DNA of 64,000 nt, from assembly GCA_041394245.1 (NCBI GenBank), contig JAWKIR010000003.1:434001-498000 (forward strand), written 5' to 3'. Shown here one piece after another: positions 32,011 to 40,223 of the stretch (the stretch's first letter is position 1; the number at the start of each line of letters is the position of its first letter). The notes beneath the pieces are model-generated. The model was given only the letters and a program-made list of their open reading frames with translations, had not been told where the DNA came from and made no database searches. A program made the translations under genes and the position numbers. Source of the DNA: Acidimicrobiales bacterium (GTDB lineage Bacteria > Actinomycetota > Acidimicrobiia > Acidimicrobiales > Aldehydirespiratoraceae).

Positions 32011-32139
32011 GTGGGCCGGCCCGGTGGCCGAGTCCAGCCTCGTCGTGATCTGTAGCGGACTGACCTGATCACGGGGCCCGGCACCGGTCATCGAGCACCT
32101 CGGTCAGCGGGGCCGGGGCGCGACCGTCTGGGAGTCCGG

Positions 32140-32616
32140 TCAGGACTCGTTGGTGAACCAGTCGGCGACGAGGTTGAGGCCGGTGATGCCATCACGCGGG
32201 TACATCTCCTCGTAGATGCGGCGATAGCCGGTGGCCTTGATCCGCCAGCCGTCGTCGGTCTTGACGTAGTCGTCGTAGTAGAAGGCCGCGCCATAGATGT
32301 TGATTCCGTGGTCGCCGACGACGACGTTGTCCTCGAGCTTCCAGATGCCCGATGCCGTCCCGTCGCCGTTGAGCGTGATCTCGGGATGGTGCACCGCGTG
32401 GCTGGACAGGAACTTCTCCGACCCCATCGACTCCTTCAGGAACGCGATGACCGCCTCGACGCCGTCGAAGCTGTACTTGCCGTCGCTGTAGCGAGCCACC
32501 ACGTCGTCGGTCAGCACGGTGCGCATCTCGTCGAACTGGTGCTGGTCGAGGACCCGCAGATACTTGTACTTCAGCTGCTTGATGAGTTCGATTTCGACAA
32601 GATCGTCAGGAGTCAT
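32140..32616 (-). CDS. SnoaL-like domain protein
   Basis: A 158-residue protein of the NTF2/SnoaL-like fold (IELIKQLKYKYLRVLDQHQFDEMRTVLTDD at the N terminus, IWKLEDNVVV and GAAFYYDDYV strands, GWRIKATGYRRIYEE at the end). Such domains act as cyclases, isomerases or hydratases, or simply bind small molecules. Its ATG lies 11 bases inside the end of the upstream ABC-transporter gene, so translation is coupled to the exporter operon. The role with the exporter is not known. Confidence 0.75.
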   Translation of the reverse strand: MTPDDLVEIELIKQLKYKYLRVLDQHQFDEMRTVLTDDVVARYSDGKYSFDGVEAVIAFLKESMGSEKFLSSHAVHHPEITLNGDGTASGIWKLEDNVVVGDHGINIYGAAFYYDDYVKTDDGWRIKATGYRRIYEEMYPRDGITGLNLVADWFTNES

Positions 32617-34399
32617 GGCCCAATCCAACCACCCAGGCCGTGTAGAGGTCGAAATAGCGACCGCCGGCGGCGACGAGCTCATCGTGTGAGCCGACCTCGA
32701 CCAGACGACCGTCGGCGACCACCGCCACGCGGTCGCAGCGCTCCGAGGTCGACAACCGGTGTGCGATCGCGATGACGGTCCGGCCCTGCATGAGCGTCTC
32801 CATCGCTGTCTCGACCGTCGCTTCGGTCCCCGGGTCGACCGACGACGTGGCCTCGTCGAGGATCAACACGGCGGGATCGGCGAGCGCGGCGCGAGCCAAC
32901 GAGACCAGCTGCTTCTCCCCGGCCGACAGCCGGCTTCCCCGCTCCCGCACCTCGGTCGCGAGCCCGTCGGGGAACTGTTCGAACCTGTCGAGCACGCCGA
33001 TCCGCGCAGCCGCGTCGCGCACCTCGTCGTCGGTTGCGTCGGGACGGGCGACCCGGATGTTGTCGGCGATCGTGCCGGTGAACAGGTAGCCCTCCTGGGG
33101 GACGACCACCACCTCGTTGCGCAACGACCGCAGGTGGATCCGGCGCAGGTCGACGTCGCCGATGCGCACGACACCGTCGGTGGGGTCGTAGAACCGGGCG
33201 ATCAGCTTGGCCATGGTCGACTTCCCCGCACCCGTCGGACCGACGAATGCCACCCGCTCACCCGGTGCGATCTCGAGGTCGATGCCGGAGAGGACCGGAT
33301 CGCCGCCGCCGTATCCGAAGGTCACGTCGTCGAGCACGATCGACGCGCCGACCGGGAAGTCGACGCCGTCGGCCGGTTCGTCGATCGCCACCGGTTCGTC
33401 GACGAGGCCATAGAGCTTGTGCAGCGCCGCGGTCGCCGACTGGACCATGTTGAAGAGCTGACTCAGCTGCTGCACCGGCTCGAAGAGCGTGCTGAGCAGG
33501 AGGATGAAGGCGACGACGGTGCCGAGGCTCAGTCGCCCCTCGCTGACCATCCAACCACCGACACCGAGCGCCACCGCGGTCGTCGCCGCCCCGGCGAACT
33601 CGACGATCGGCAGGTACCAACACTGGATGCGCACCGAGGCCATGTGGGTCCGGTACAGCGAGAAGTTCGCGTCGGAGAACCGCCGGGCTTCGATCTCCTC
33701 GCGTCCGAATGCCTGCACGACCCGCACACCGCTGATGCCCTCCTGAAGGCTCGAGAGGGTGTCGCCGATCTCTTCGCGAACGGTGAGATACGCCGCATTG
33801 GAGTCGCGCTGGAACTTGATGCTCGCCACGACCACGAACGGCACGGCGATCGCGCACAGCAGCATCAGCTGCCACGACAGGATCAGGAGGATGACGAACG
33901 AACCGACCAGCAACAGCGCAGCGCTGGTGAACATGATCAGCCCGAACTGCACGAGCTCCTGGAGCGAGTCGACGTCGGAGGTCATCCGCGACACCAACAC
34001 GCCGGCCTTCTCGCGGTCGAAGAACGACATCGATTGCCGCAGGAGGGAGTCGAAGACCCGGACCCGCATGTCGCGCAGGAAGTGTTCCCCGACCCGGGCC
34101 AGCAACACGATGGCGCCCCGGTAGCAGGCATAGCTGACGACCGCGACGACGACATACAGCGCGATCGCCAGGTTGAGCTGCCCGACGTCGTCCTTCGCGA
34201 TGCCTTCGTCGATGCCCCGCCGCACCAGCAGCGGACCGGCCAACAGCATCGCCGTCCACACGACGATCAGGCCCACCGCGCCAGCGGCGCCGCGCCGGTA
34301 GGGCGTCAGCATCCGTGCGGTCCGGCGCAGCACCTTGCGGGTCGCTTCGATGTCGAGTTGATCTTCCGGATCGGTGGCGTGACCCCATGCCCAGCCCAT
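32606..34399 (-). CDS. ABC exporter, permease-ATPase, catalytic-site subunit
   Basis: A 597-residue half transporter: six transmembrane helices (~residues 40-330) and an ATPase with GPTGAGKST (Walker A), PQEGYLF (Q-loop region), a diverged signature RLSAGEKQL, Walker B with the catalytic Glu (AVLILDEATSS) and the switch His (IAIAHRLST). The signature LSAGE differs from LSGGQ while the catalytic Glu is intact. The partner encoded upstream has the opposite pattern, which points to a heterodimer with one active and one degenerate ATP site. The gene overlaps the partner's stop (TGATG). Confidence 0.92.
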   Translation of the reverse strand: MGWAWGHATDPEDQLDIEATRKVLRRTARMLTPYRRGAAGAVGLIVVWTAMLLAGPLLVRRGIDEGIAKDDVGQLNLAIALYVVVAVVSYACYRGAIVLLARVGEHFLRDMRVRVFDSLLRQSMSFFDREKAGVLVSRMTSDVDSLQELVQFGLIMFTSAALLLVGSFVILLILSWQLMLLCAIAVPFVVVASIKFQRDSNAAYLTVREEIGDTLSSLQEGISGVRVVQAFGREEIEARRFSDANFSLYRTHMASVRIQCWYLPIVEFAGAATTAVALGVGGWMVSEGRLSLGTVVAFILLLSTLFEPVQQLSQLFNMVQSATAALHKLYGLVDEPVAIDEPADGVDFPVGASIVLDDVTFGYGGGDPVLSGIDLEIAPGERVAFVGPTGAGKSTMAKLIARFYDPTDGVVRIGDVDLRRIHLRSLRNEVVVVPQEGYLFTGTIADNIRVARPDATDDEVRDAAARIGVLDRFEQFPDGLATEVRERGSRLSAGEKQLVSLARAALADPAVLILDEATSSVDPGTEATVETAMETLMQGRTVIAIAHRLSTSERCDRVAVVADGRLVEVGSHDELVAAGGRYFDLYTAWVVGLGHDS

Positions 34400-36210
34400 C
34401 AGCGGGCCCCCTCGGGAGCGTCACGATCCACCGCGAGCACTTCCCGGTAGCGGGCGTTGGTCTCGAGGAGTTCGGCGTGAGTTCCCTCGGCTGCGACACG
34501 ACCGCCGTCGAGCAGCACGACTCGGTCGGCGAGGGCGATGGTCGCCGGCCGGTGGGCGATGACGAGGGTCGTGCGGCGGTCCATCACTTCGCCCAGCGCG
34601 TCACGGATCTCGTGCTCCTTGGTCGGATCGACCGCCGAGGTCGCGTCGTCGAGGATCAGCACCCTGGGGTCGGCCAGGATCGCCCGGGCGATGGCGATGC
34701 GCTGTCGCTGGCCGCCCGACAACGAGAACCCCCGTTCGCCGATCTCGGTCTCGTAGCCGTCGGGCAGGTCGCGGATGAACTCGTCGGCCCCGGCCAGCCG
34801 CGCCGCCCGTTCGACGAGCTCGAACGGCGCTTCGGGATCGGCGAACGCCACATTGTCGCGAATCGACGACGAGAACAGGAACGTCTCCTCGAAGACGAGC
34901 CCCACCGACCGACGCAACTCCCGGCGGCGGACGTCGCGCACGTCGACCCCGTCGAGGAGCACGGCACCCCGGTCGACGTCGTAGAAACGGGGCAGGAGAC
35001 GAGCGACCGTGCTCTTGCCGGATCCGGTCGCACCCACGAGGGCCACGGACTCACCCGGCTCGATCGTGAGCGAGAGGCCGTCGAGCACCCCGGCGCCGGT
35101 GCCCGACCGATAGTCGAACGCCACCTCGCGGAACTCGACCCGGCCGAGCGCACCGTCCGTCGGCAACGGGATCGGATGCTCGCGATCGACGATCCGCGGC
35201 GCGGTCTCGAGCACCTCGCTGATCCGCTCACCGGCAGAGGCGGCCCGCTGGGCGTTGGCCACGATCATGCCGAGCATCCGCAACGGTTGGACGAGCATCA
35301 TCACGTAGATGTTGAAGCTGACGAGCTGACCGACGGTCATGTCGCCGTTGAGCACGAGGTGACCGCCGTAGCCGAGGACCGTGATGAGACCGATGTTCGG
35401 CAGGATCTCGATGGCCGGCATGTAGCGCGCCCGGATCACCGACGAGCGCATCGACTCGTCGAACACGTCGTCGGCCTCATCGCGGAGCTTCGCGGCCTGC
35501 ACCGGTTCGGAGCCGAAGCCCTTCACGACCCGCACGCCCGACACGGTCTCCTCCACCACCGCGGCGAGCTGCGCGGCCTCCTGTTGCACGGCGAGCACCG
35601 CCGGGTGCAGCCGTTGTGCGAACCGTCGCCCGAGCACGTTGACCAGCGGGAGCGAGACCAGCGCGAGCACCGCCAACACGGGCTGGATGATCAACATGAT
35701 CACCGTCACCGAACAGACGATGAGGAAGTTGCCGAAGGTCAGCGGGACGAGCACCACCACGTTCTGGAAGTGCTGGAGGTCGGTGTTGCCCCGGCTCATG
35801 AGCTCGCCGGTGGCGTTGGCGTCGTGGAACGAGAAGTGGAGGCGCTGCACGTGGGCGAAGAAGCGGTCGCGCAGCTTCGCCTCGATGAGGCGGGCGTTGC
35901 GGAACGCGAGATAGCGCCGCACGCCGAGGAAGACGGCCGACACGAAACCGGCCGTGAGGATGAGCAGCACCCACTGGAGCAGCGGACCGTTCTGACGCAC
36001 GCCTCGATCGAGACCGAGTTGCACCATCAGCGGCACGGTGACTCGACCCGCCGTCCACAACACCGACGCGAGCATGCCGAACAGCACGCCCCACTTCTCG
36101 TCTCTGGCCGTCTGCCAGATGAGCAGCCACCCGGCTCGACCGGTCGAGTCGAAGGCGCCGCCACCGGCCTTCAGCTGGTCCGGCGCGTGGTCCCGTGAAG
36201 TTGCAGTCAG
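34399..36210 (-). CDS. ABC exporter, permease-ATPase, degenerate-site subunit (CTG start)
   Basis: About 603 residues: six transmembrane helices, then GATGSGKST (Walker A), SLSGGQRQRIAIARAI (canonical signature) and Walker B with Asp in place of the catalytic Glu (RVLILDDATSAVD), as in the degenerate half of heterodimeric exporters. The nearest conventional start, GTG 36087, would cut into the first helix. Upstream the frame stays open to a TGA and has no ATG, GTG or TTG. A CTG at 36210 (LTATSRDHAPDQLKAGG...) sits seven bases after GGAGGG and restores the normal length. I infer a CTG start. Confidence 0.85.
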   Translation of the reverse strand: MTATSRDHAPDQLKAGGGAFDSTGRAGWLLIWQTARDEKWGVLFGMLASVLWTAGRVTVPLMVQLGLDRGVRQNGPLLQWVLLILTAGFVSAVFLGVRRYLAFRNARLIEAKLRDRFFAHVQRLHFSFHDANATGELMSRGNTDLQHFQNVVVLVPLTFGNFLIVCSVTVIMLIIQPVLAVLALVSLPLVNVLGRRFAQRLHPAVLAVQQEAAQLAAVVEETVSGVRVVKGFGSEPVQAAKLRDEADDVFDESMRSSVIRARYMPAIEILPNIGLITVLGYGGHLVLNGDMTVGQLVSFNIYVMMLVQPLRMLGMIVANAQRAASAGERISEVLETAPRIVDREHPIPLPTDGALGRVEFREVAFDYRSGTGAGVLDGLSLTIEPGESVALVGATGSGKSTVARLLPRFYDVDRGAVLLDGVDVRDVRRRELRRSVGLVFEETFLFSSSIRDNVAFADPEAPFELVERAARLAGADEFIRDLPDGYETEIGERGFSLSGGQRQRIAIARAILADPRVLILDDATSAVDPTKEHEIRDALGEVMDRRTTLVIAHRPATIALADRVVLLDGGRVAAEGTHAELLETNARYREVLAVDRDAPEGAR

Positions 36211-36223
36211 CGTCGATCCCTCC
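36208..36223 (-). promoter_or_regulatory. Shine-Dalgarno and CTG start of the ABC exporter operon
   Basis: Minus-strand GGAGGG (36223-36218), seven-base spacer, then CTG (36210-36208). The ribosome-binding site decides a non-standard start, since no ATG, GTG or TTG lies between the in-frame TGA and the first membrane helix. Confidence 0.6.
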
Positions 36224-36290
36224 CCCCGGTGCGACGACCCTCACACGGTACGGCCGTGGTCGTCCATTCAGTTTCATCGACCCATCGGTC

Positions 36291-36296
36291 TAGGGT
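36291..36296 (+). promoter_or_regulatory. -10 box (TAGGGT) of a likely leaderless gene
   Basis: TANNNT hexamer six bases before the ATG at 36303, with no Shine-Dalgarno. Confidence 0.45.
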
Positions 36297-36302
36297 CCGG
36301 CC

Positions 36303-37259
36303 ATGAAGATCCTGCTGCTCCGGTCGGCCGTCGATCGGATCGGTGAACGCATCCTCGACATCGCTCCCGATGCCCGGTTCGTCATCATCGAGGACGACGC
36401 GTCCGTCACCGGCGACGCGACCGGCGTGGAGGTCGTCTACTGGGGGCACGGCGCGCACGGCGACCGCCGAGCGCGGACGTTCCTGGCGTCGTGGAACGAT
36501 CCCGAACTGCGCTGGGTGCAGGGCTCCAACGCCGGCTACGACCACCCGATCTGGACGGACCTGCTCGACCGGGGTGTCGCCTTCACTCGGGCCGCCGACA
36601 TCTGGGTCGAACCGATGGCGCAGTACATCCACGCATGGGTGCTGGCGTGGTCGCAGGGTCTGGCCGGACAGATCGACCGCTCGCGGGCCCGCGAGTGGAC
36701 CAGCGTCCAACCCGACGACGTGACCGCTCGGACCCTCGCGATCATCGGCTTCGGCGGGATCGGACGACCGACGGCCCGCATCGCCAAGGCGCTCGGGATG
36801 CGCGTCATCGCCACGCGGCGCACGCCCGGCCCGGCGCCCGACGTCGACCAGATGTACACCCCTGACCGTCTCCACGACGTGCTCGCCGAGGCCGACTATG
36901 TCGCACTTTGCACCCCCCTCACCGACGACACCCGCGACCTCATCGGCCCGGCCGAGTTCGCCGCGATGCGACCGGGCGCCGTGCTGATCAACGTGTCCCG
37001 CGGCGAGGTCGTGGACGAGGACGCGCTCGCCGACGCGCTGACCACCGACTCGATCCGCGGCGCGACGATCGATGTCACCCGCACCGAACCACTGCCGGCC
37101 GACTCGCCCCTCTGGGCGCTGCCCAACCTGGTGATCACCGCCCATCAATCGGGCGAAGGCCCCCGCAGCAACGAACGCCTCGATGCGCTCTTCCTCGACA
37201 ACCTCGAGCGCTACGTGAACGGGCTACCCCTCCGGAACGTGGTTGCTCCGGAGGGATAG
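36303..37259 (+). CDS. D-2-hydroxyacid dehydrogenase family protein
   Basis: A 318-residue NAD(P)-dependent dehydrogenase. It has the Rossmann loop GFGGIGR (~residue 150), the substrate Arg in INVSRGEVVDEDAL, the catalytic Glu in DVTRTEPLP, and the His in VITAHQSGE. It would reduce a 2-keto acid to a D-2-hydroxy acid, or the reverse; the subgroup resembles the glyoxylate/hydroxypyruvate reductase-like proteins. It diverges from the ABC exporter operon and converges on an SLH-protein gene with a hairpin over the stop. Confidence 0.88.
   Translation: MKILLLRSAVDRIGERILDIAPDARFVIIEDDASVTGDATGVEVVYWGHGAHGDRRARTFLASWNDPELRWVQGSNAGYDHPIWTDLLDRGVAFTRAADIWVEPMAQYIHAWVLAWSQGLAGQIDRSRAREWTSVQPDDVTARTLAIIGFGGIGRPTARIAKALGMRVIATRRTPGPAPDVDQMYTPDRLHDVLAEADYVALCTPLTDDTRDLIGPAEFAAMRPGAVLINVSRGEVVDEDALADALTTDSIRGATIDVTRTEPLPADSPLWALPNLVITAHQSGEGPRSNERLDALFLDNLERYVNGLPLRNVVAPEG
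37228..37255. terminator. hairpin at the 3' junction of convergent genes
   Basis: CCCTCCGGA (37228-37236) and its exact complement TCCGGAGGG (37247-37255) around a ten-base loop, ending two bases before the stop codon. It lies inside the last codons of the dehydrogenase and would stop transcription from either side; no T-tract. Confidence 0.6.
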
Positions 37260-37271
37260 CTCATTCGTGGA

Positions 37272-39203
37272 CTACTGGCCGTAGACCGTGATGCAGTCGG
37301 TGTCACCGACGTAGCGGAACAGGAAGGTGGCCATCTCACCACGGTTCAGGGCCCGCTCCGGATCGAAGGTGGTCGGGCTCGTACCGGTCGTGATCCCTTC
37401 GGCGAACATCCACCCGACCGCCTGATCGTAGAACTTCCCGACCGCGACATCTCCGAACGTCGCCGAACCGAGCGCCGCGTCGGGTTCACCGGCAAGACGC
37501 CAGAGGAACGTGGCCAGCTCGCCTCGGGTGAGTACCCGCTCCGGATCGAACGTGGTCGGGCTCGTGCCGGTGGTCAGCCCTTCGGCGAACATCCACCCGA
37601 CCGCCTGATCGTAGAACTTCCCGACCGCGACATCCCCGAACGTCGCCGAACCGAGGGGTCCGGACGGTTGACCTTCGAGCCGCCACACGAACGTGGCCAA
37701 CTGGCCGCGGGTCACCCCGTCGAGGGGAGAGAACTCACCCGGGCCGGTACCCGTCGTCAACTCGCGGTACGAGAGCCAGCCGACGGGGATGTCGTAGAAG
37801 GCGTTGAGCGGGACGTCGTCGAAGACGTCGCTCCCCCGCTCGAAGCTCACGCAGCCTTCGCACTCGACCAAGGCGAAGACCGAGTCGGGGAGGCTGTCGC
37901 CCTCGCCCCAGAACTCGCCCAGGTCCCACCAGGTGTAGCGGAAGCAGCCGCCGCCGTAGCTGACGGCGGCTCGGGCCCGCTTGTCGCCGACCGCGTCGAT
38001 GACCGACGTCGACTCGGAGGCGGCACCGTCACCGCTCACCGTCCAGGTGAACAACTCGCCGGCGTTGTCGCCACCCGGCCCGACGTGGGAGACCACGGCG
38101 TACTCGTCGTCGAGCGGCGAGTAGGCCACCCGGGCCCGGAAGGGCTTGCTGCCGTCGAAATCACCGAGTTGCTCGGCATCGGCCTCATCGAAGGAACCAT
38201 CCGGTTCGATGAAGTTGAAGAAGTGCTGGTCGCCGTCGCCCTGGTCGGAGCGGTAGATGATCATGAAGCGATCACGGGTCGAGTCCCAGGCCAGCTCGGG
38301 CACACCGTCGGTGCCGGTGCCCACGGTGGAGATGTCGAGGGGCGCGGTGTCGAAGTCGATGTCGAAGAGGCCACCACCGGCCGACGAGACCGACACGATC
38401 CGGGCCGAGGCGTGGTTGCCGTCCGCGTCGCGCTGCCACGACACGGCCCAGACGTCGGAGGTGGACGAGTAGGCGACGGCGACACCGTCGTCGGCCTCCT
38501 CCTCGGAGATGTCGACGGCGTCGCCGTCGAGCACCCACGCGCCGGACTCGTCGATGACCGTCGCGAGGATGGTCTGGATGAAGCTCACGCCACCGTCCAC
38601 ACCGCGGGCCTTCCAGCTCACCAGATAGACGCCCTGCTCCGGGCTCCACTCGGTCTGCACGTGCTCGATGTCGGAGAAGTCATTGTCGGCGTCGGTCGTG
38701 ACGCCCGACTTGCTGGCGGCGATGACGAAGTTGTCACCGATCAGCGTGCCGTCGGAATCGACTCGCTGGCCGTAGACGATTGCGTCGTCGGTCCAGGTGA
38801 CGAGCCACTCCGAGTTCGTGGAATTCCACGACGCGAACGGCGGTTCGAACTCGTCGAATCCGGCCGAGGGAAGATCGGGATTGACGAAGATGTCGGCACC
38901 GATGACACCGGTTTCGTCGATGACCCGCGCGTGGATCGAATCGACGAGATCGCCATCGTCGACCGCAGTGTTGTAGACGATCAGCGAACGACCGGTGACC
39001 GGGTCGGAGGAGATGTGGGGCCAGCCGTGAGCGGTCCCGACCCCGTCACCCTCGGCCACGGTGAAGGTCTCGGCGATGGGTACCTCCGTGTCGGCCCCGA
39101 CCGGGCCGGGGCCCGCTGCGGCACCGGCCGAGCCGACCGTCAGCAGCGGTGCCACCAACGCAGCTGCGAGTGCGGCCGCCGTCCATCGTCGTCTCAACTG
39201 CAT
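37272..39203 (-). CDS. secreted SLH-domain protein with propeller-like repeats
   Basis: A 643-residue exported protein. A signal peptide (QLRRRW, hydrophobic run, GSAGAAAG) is followed by a region (~45-440) of repeating 'xWxVxWxxxG' strands (EWLVTWTDD, VYLVSWKAR, VWAVSWQRD, FMIIYRSDQ), typical of a beta-propeller without a recognisable enzyme motif. Residues ~457-643 are three SLH domains. The last two are almost identical at DNA level (183-base tandem copies). GAGGAGC stands seven bases before the ATG. It is probably a structural or binding protein fixed to the envelope; the ligand is unknown. Confidence 0.8.
   Translation of the reverse strand: MQLRRRWTAAALAAALVAPLLTVGSAGAAAGPGPVGADTEVPIAETFTVAEGDGVGTAHGWPHISSDPVTGRSLIVYNTAVDDGDLVDSIHARVIDETGVIGADIFVNPDLPSAGFDEFEPPFASWNSTNSEWLVTWTDDAIVYGQRVDSDGTLIGDNFVIAASKSGVTTDADNDFSDIEHVQTEWSPEQGVYLVSWKARGVDGGVSFIQTILATVIDESGAWVLDGDAVDISEEEADDGVAVAYSSTSDVWAVSWQRDADGNHASARIVSVSSAGGGLFDIDFDTAPLDISTVGTGTDGVPELAWDSTRDRFMIIYRSDQGDGDQHFFNFIEPDGSFDEADAEQLGDFDGSKPFRARVAYSPLDDEYAVVSHVGPGGDNAGELFTWTVSGDGAASESTSVIDAVGDKRARAAVSYGGGCFRYTWWDLGEFWGEGDSLPDSVFALVECEGCVSFERGSDVFDDVPLNAFYDIPVGWLSYRELTTGTGPGEFSPLDGVTRGQLATFVWRLEGQPSGPLGSATFGDVAVGKFYDQAVGWMFAEGLTTGTSPTTFDPERVLTRGELATFLWRLAGEPDAALGSATFGDVAVGKFYDQAVGWMFAEGITTGTSPTTFDPERALNRGEMATFLFRYVGDTDCITVYGQ
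37354..37655 (-). repeat. 183-base tandem repeat encoding two SLH domains
   Basis: Copies about 120 bases long match at 37354-37472 and 37537-37655 with only a few substitutions, a period of exactly 61 codons. The near identity points to a recent duplication or gene conversion. Confidence 0.85.
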
Positions 39204-39293
39204 ACAGAAGCTCCTCGTCGGTACCGTCCCGAGGCGGCAACATAGACCACCAGGCGAGCCGGAACCCGTCACGTCCGGTGACCGGACGCGCAA

Positions 39294-39335
39294 CCGGCCG
39301 CAGGGACGCCCACGAGGAGCATCGCCTGCGGCCGG
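39294..39335 (-). terminator. terminator-like hairpin after the glutathione peroxidase gene
   Basis: Perfect 11-base arms CCGGCCGCAGG (39294-39304) and CCTGCGGCCGG (39325-39335) around a 20-base loop, 18 bases past the minus-strand stop. No T-tract. Confidence 0.55.
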
Positions 39336-39353
39336 CGATCGGCGGTGTCCGAC

Positions 39354-39830
39354 TCAGCCGAGCAGCGTCGGGAGCTGTTCGGCGACTTCCTCGGGGGTCA
39401 CCATCGGTGAGAACCGTGCGACCACGTCGCCGGCCGAGTTCACGAGGAACTTCTCGAAGTTCCAGGTGATGTCGGAGGTCTCGCCCTCACCGGGCTGCTC
39501 CGACTTCAACCAGTCGTAGAGCTCGCAGGCGCCGTCGCCGTTGACCTCGATCTTGGCGAACATCGGGAAGTCGATGTCGTAGTTGTCCGTCACGAAGGTG
39601 CGGATCTCCTCGGCCGAACCCGGTTCCTGGGCGCCGAACTGGTTGCAAGGGAAGCCCAGGACCTGGACCCCGTTGTCATCATGATGAAGCGTACGCAGAC
39701 CTGCGTACTGAGGCGTGAGGCCTCAAGCGGAGGCGACGTTGACGATGAGCACGGCGCTGTCGGCGAACTCGCCGAACGACACCGGATCACCCTCGAGCGA
39801 CGCCATTTCGAACTCGTGGAAACGAGCCAT
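39354..39830 (-). CDS. glutathione peroxidase, selenoprotein read through UGA
   Basis: A 158-residue peroxidase if the TGA at 39723-39725 is read as selenocysteine (residue 36). Before it the frame gives VNVASA and after it GLTPQYAGL, so U sits exactly where the catalytic Cys/Sec of the NVAS-x-C/U-G-x-T motif belongs. The frame then continues without a stop through GFPCNQFGAQEP (Gln68 of the tetrad) and TWNFEKFLV (Trp123, Asn124). A SECIS-like hairpin follows the UGA. It should reduce hydroperoxides with a thiol donor in the cytoplasm. The ATG at 39830 has GGGGAG upstream. A plain nonsense mutation is the alternative, but every other position is intact. Confidence 0.85.
39691..39725 (-). promoter_or_regulatory. 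SECIS element and recoded UGA
   Basis: On the minus strand, 14 bases after TGA, GTACGCA-GGTC-TGCGTAC forms a perfect seven-pair stem. Its centre GCAGGTCTGC equals the apical SelB-binding part of the E. coli fdhF SECIS as I remember it. TGAGGC/GCCTCA can pair as a second small stem between. Confidence 0.75.
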
Positions 39831-39844
39831 GGATCTCCCCTGTC

Positions 39845-39869
39845 AGGCACCGGGACCATCCCGGTGCCT
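39845..39869 (-). other. hairpin in the leader of the glutathione peroxidase gene
   Basis: Perfect 11-base stem (AGGCACCGGGA and complement) with a three-base loop, ending 14 bases before the ATG at 39830. It could end transcription from the MoaD-like gene upstream or act in the leader; it has no T-tract. Confidence 0.5.
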
Positions 39870-39904
39870 CGGATCGTAGCGGGCCACCCTCCCCTCCCCC
39901 GATC

Positions 39905-39945
39905 TCTGACGCGTGAATCGCGTATTGCGCGACTGCGCCGTCAGA
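39905..39945. other. nested inverted repeat
   Basis: Outer arms TCTGACG/CGTCAGA and inner TCGCG/CGCGA with a five-base loop. The nested layout resembles the hairpin at 15519-15571, though the sequences differ. It lies downstream of the molybdenum-hydroxylase operon and may be its terminator. Confidence 0.45.
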
Positions 39946-39964
39946 AAAGCCGGGGGCAGGGGGG

Positions 39965-40213
39965 TCAGCCGCCGGCGATGGGGGCGAGGAAGTGGACGTC
40001 GTCGGTGGGGGCGACGCGGGCGTAGATCGTGCCCTTGGGTTGGAGCTCGCCGTTGATCGCGACGGATGAACCATCGCGCAGGAGCGGGCCGAGCCCCGCG
40101 AACCGGTCGGCGAGCTCGTCGATGACGGCGCCGATGGTGACTCCGCTCACCTCCAGCTCCCGCACACCGTCGGTGAAGGCGGCGTGGTTGGCCTGGAGGT
40201 GAACGGTCGCCAT
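39965..40213 (-). CDS. MoaD/ThiS-like sulfur carrier protein
   Basis: An 82-residue ubiquitin-fold protein: ELEVSGVTIGAVIDELADRF, INGELQPKGT..APTDDVHFLAPIAGG. It ends in the Gly-Gly needed for adenylation and thiocarboxylate formation. It is the last gene of the molybdenum-hydroxylase operon (ten bases after the large subunit), so it probably supplies sulfur for molybdopterin synthesis or modification for that enzyme. A ThiS-like role is less likely given the neighbours. Confidence 0.8.
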   Translation of the reverse strand: MATVHLQANHAAFTDGVRELEVSGVTIGAVIDELADRFAGLGPLLRDGSSVAINGELQPKGTIYARVAPTDDVHFLAPIAGG

Positions 40214-40223
40214 CGCTCGACGA

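Noticed and set aside
32050..32066. CTGTAGCGG followed by ACTGACC resembling a repeat copy (also GTAGCGGG at 39877)
   Set aside because: The GGTGTC/GACACC core is missing; probably chance or heavily decayed.
37272..39203. Third GH43-type glycosidase with SLH domains
   Set aside because: The propeller-like region lacks the three GH43 carboxylate motifs seen in the two paralogues.
39590..39859. 89-codon minus-strand frame overlapping the start of the glutathione peroxidase
   Set aside because: It is the wrong frame of the same gene; the correct frame contains the UGA and the family motifs.
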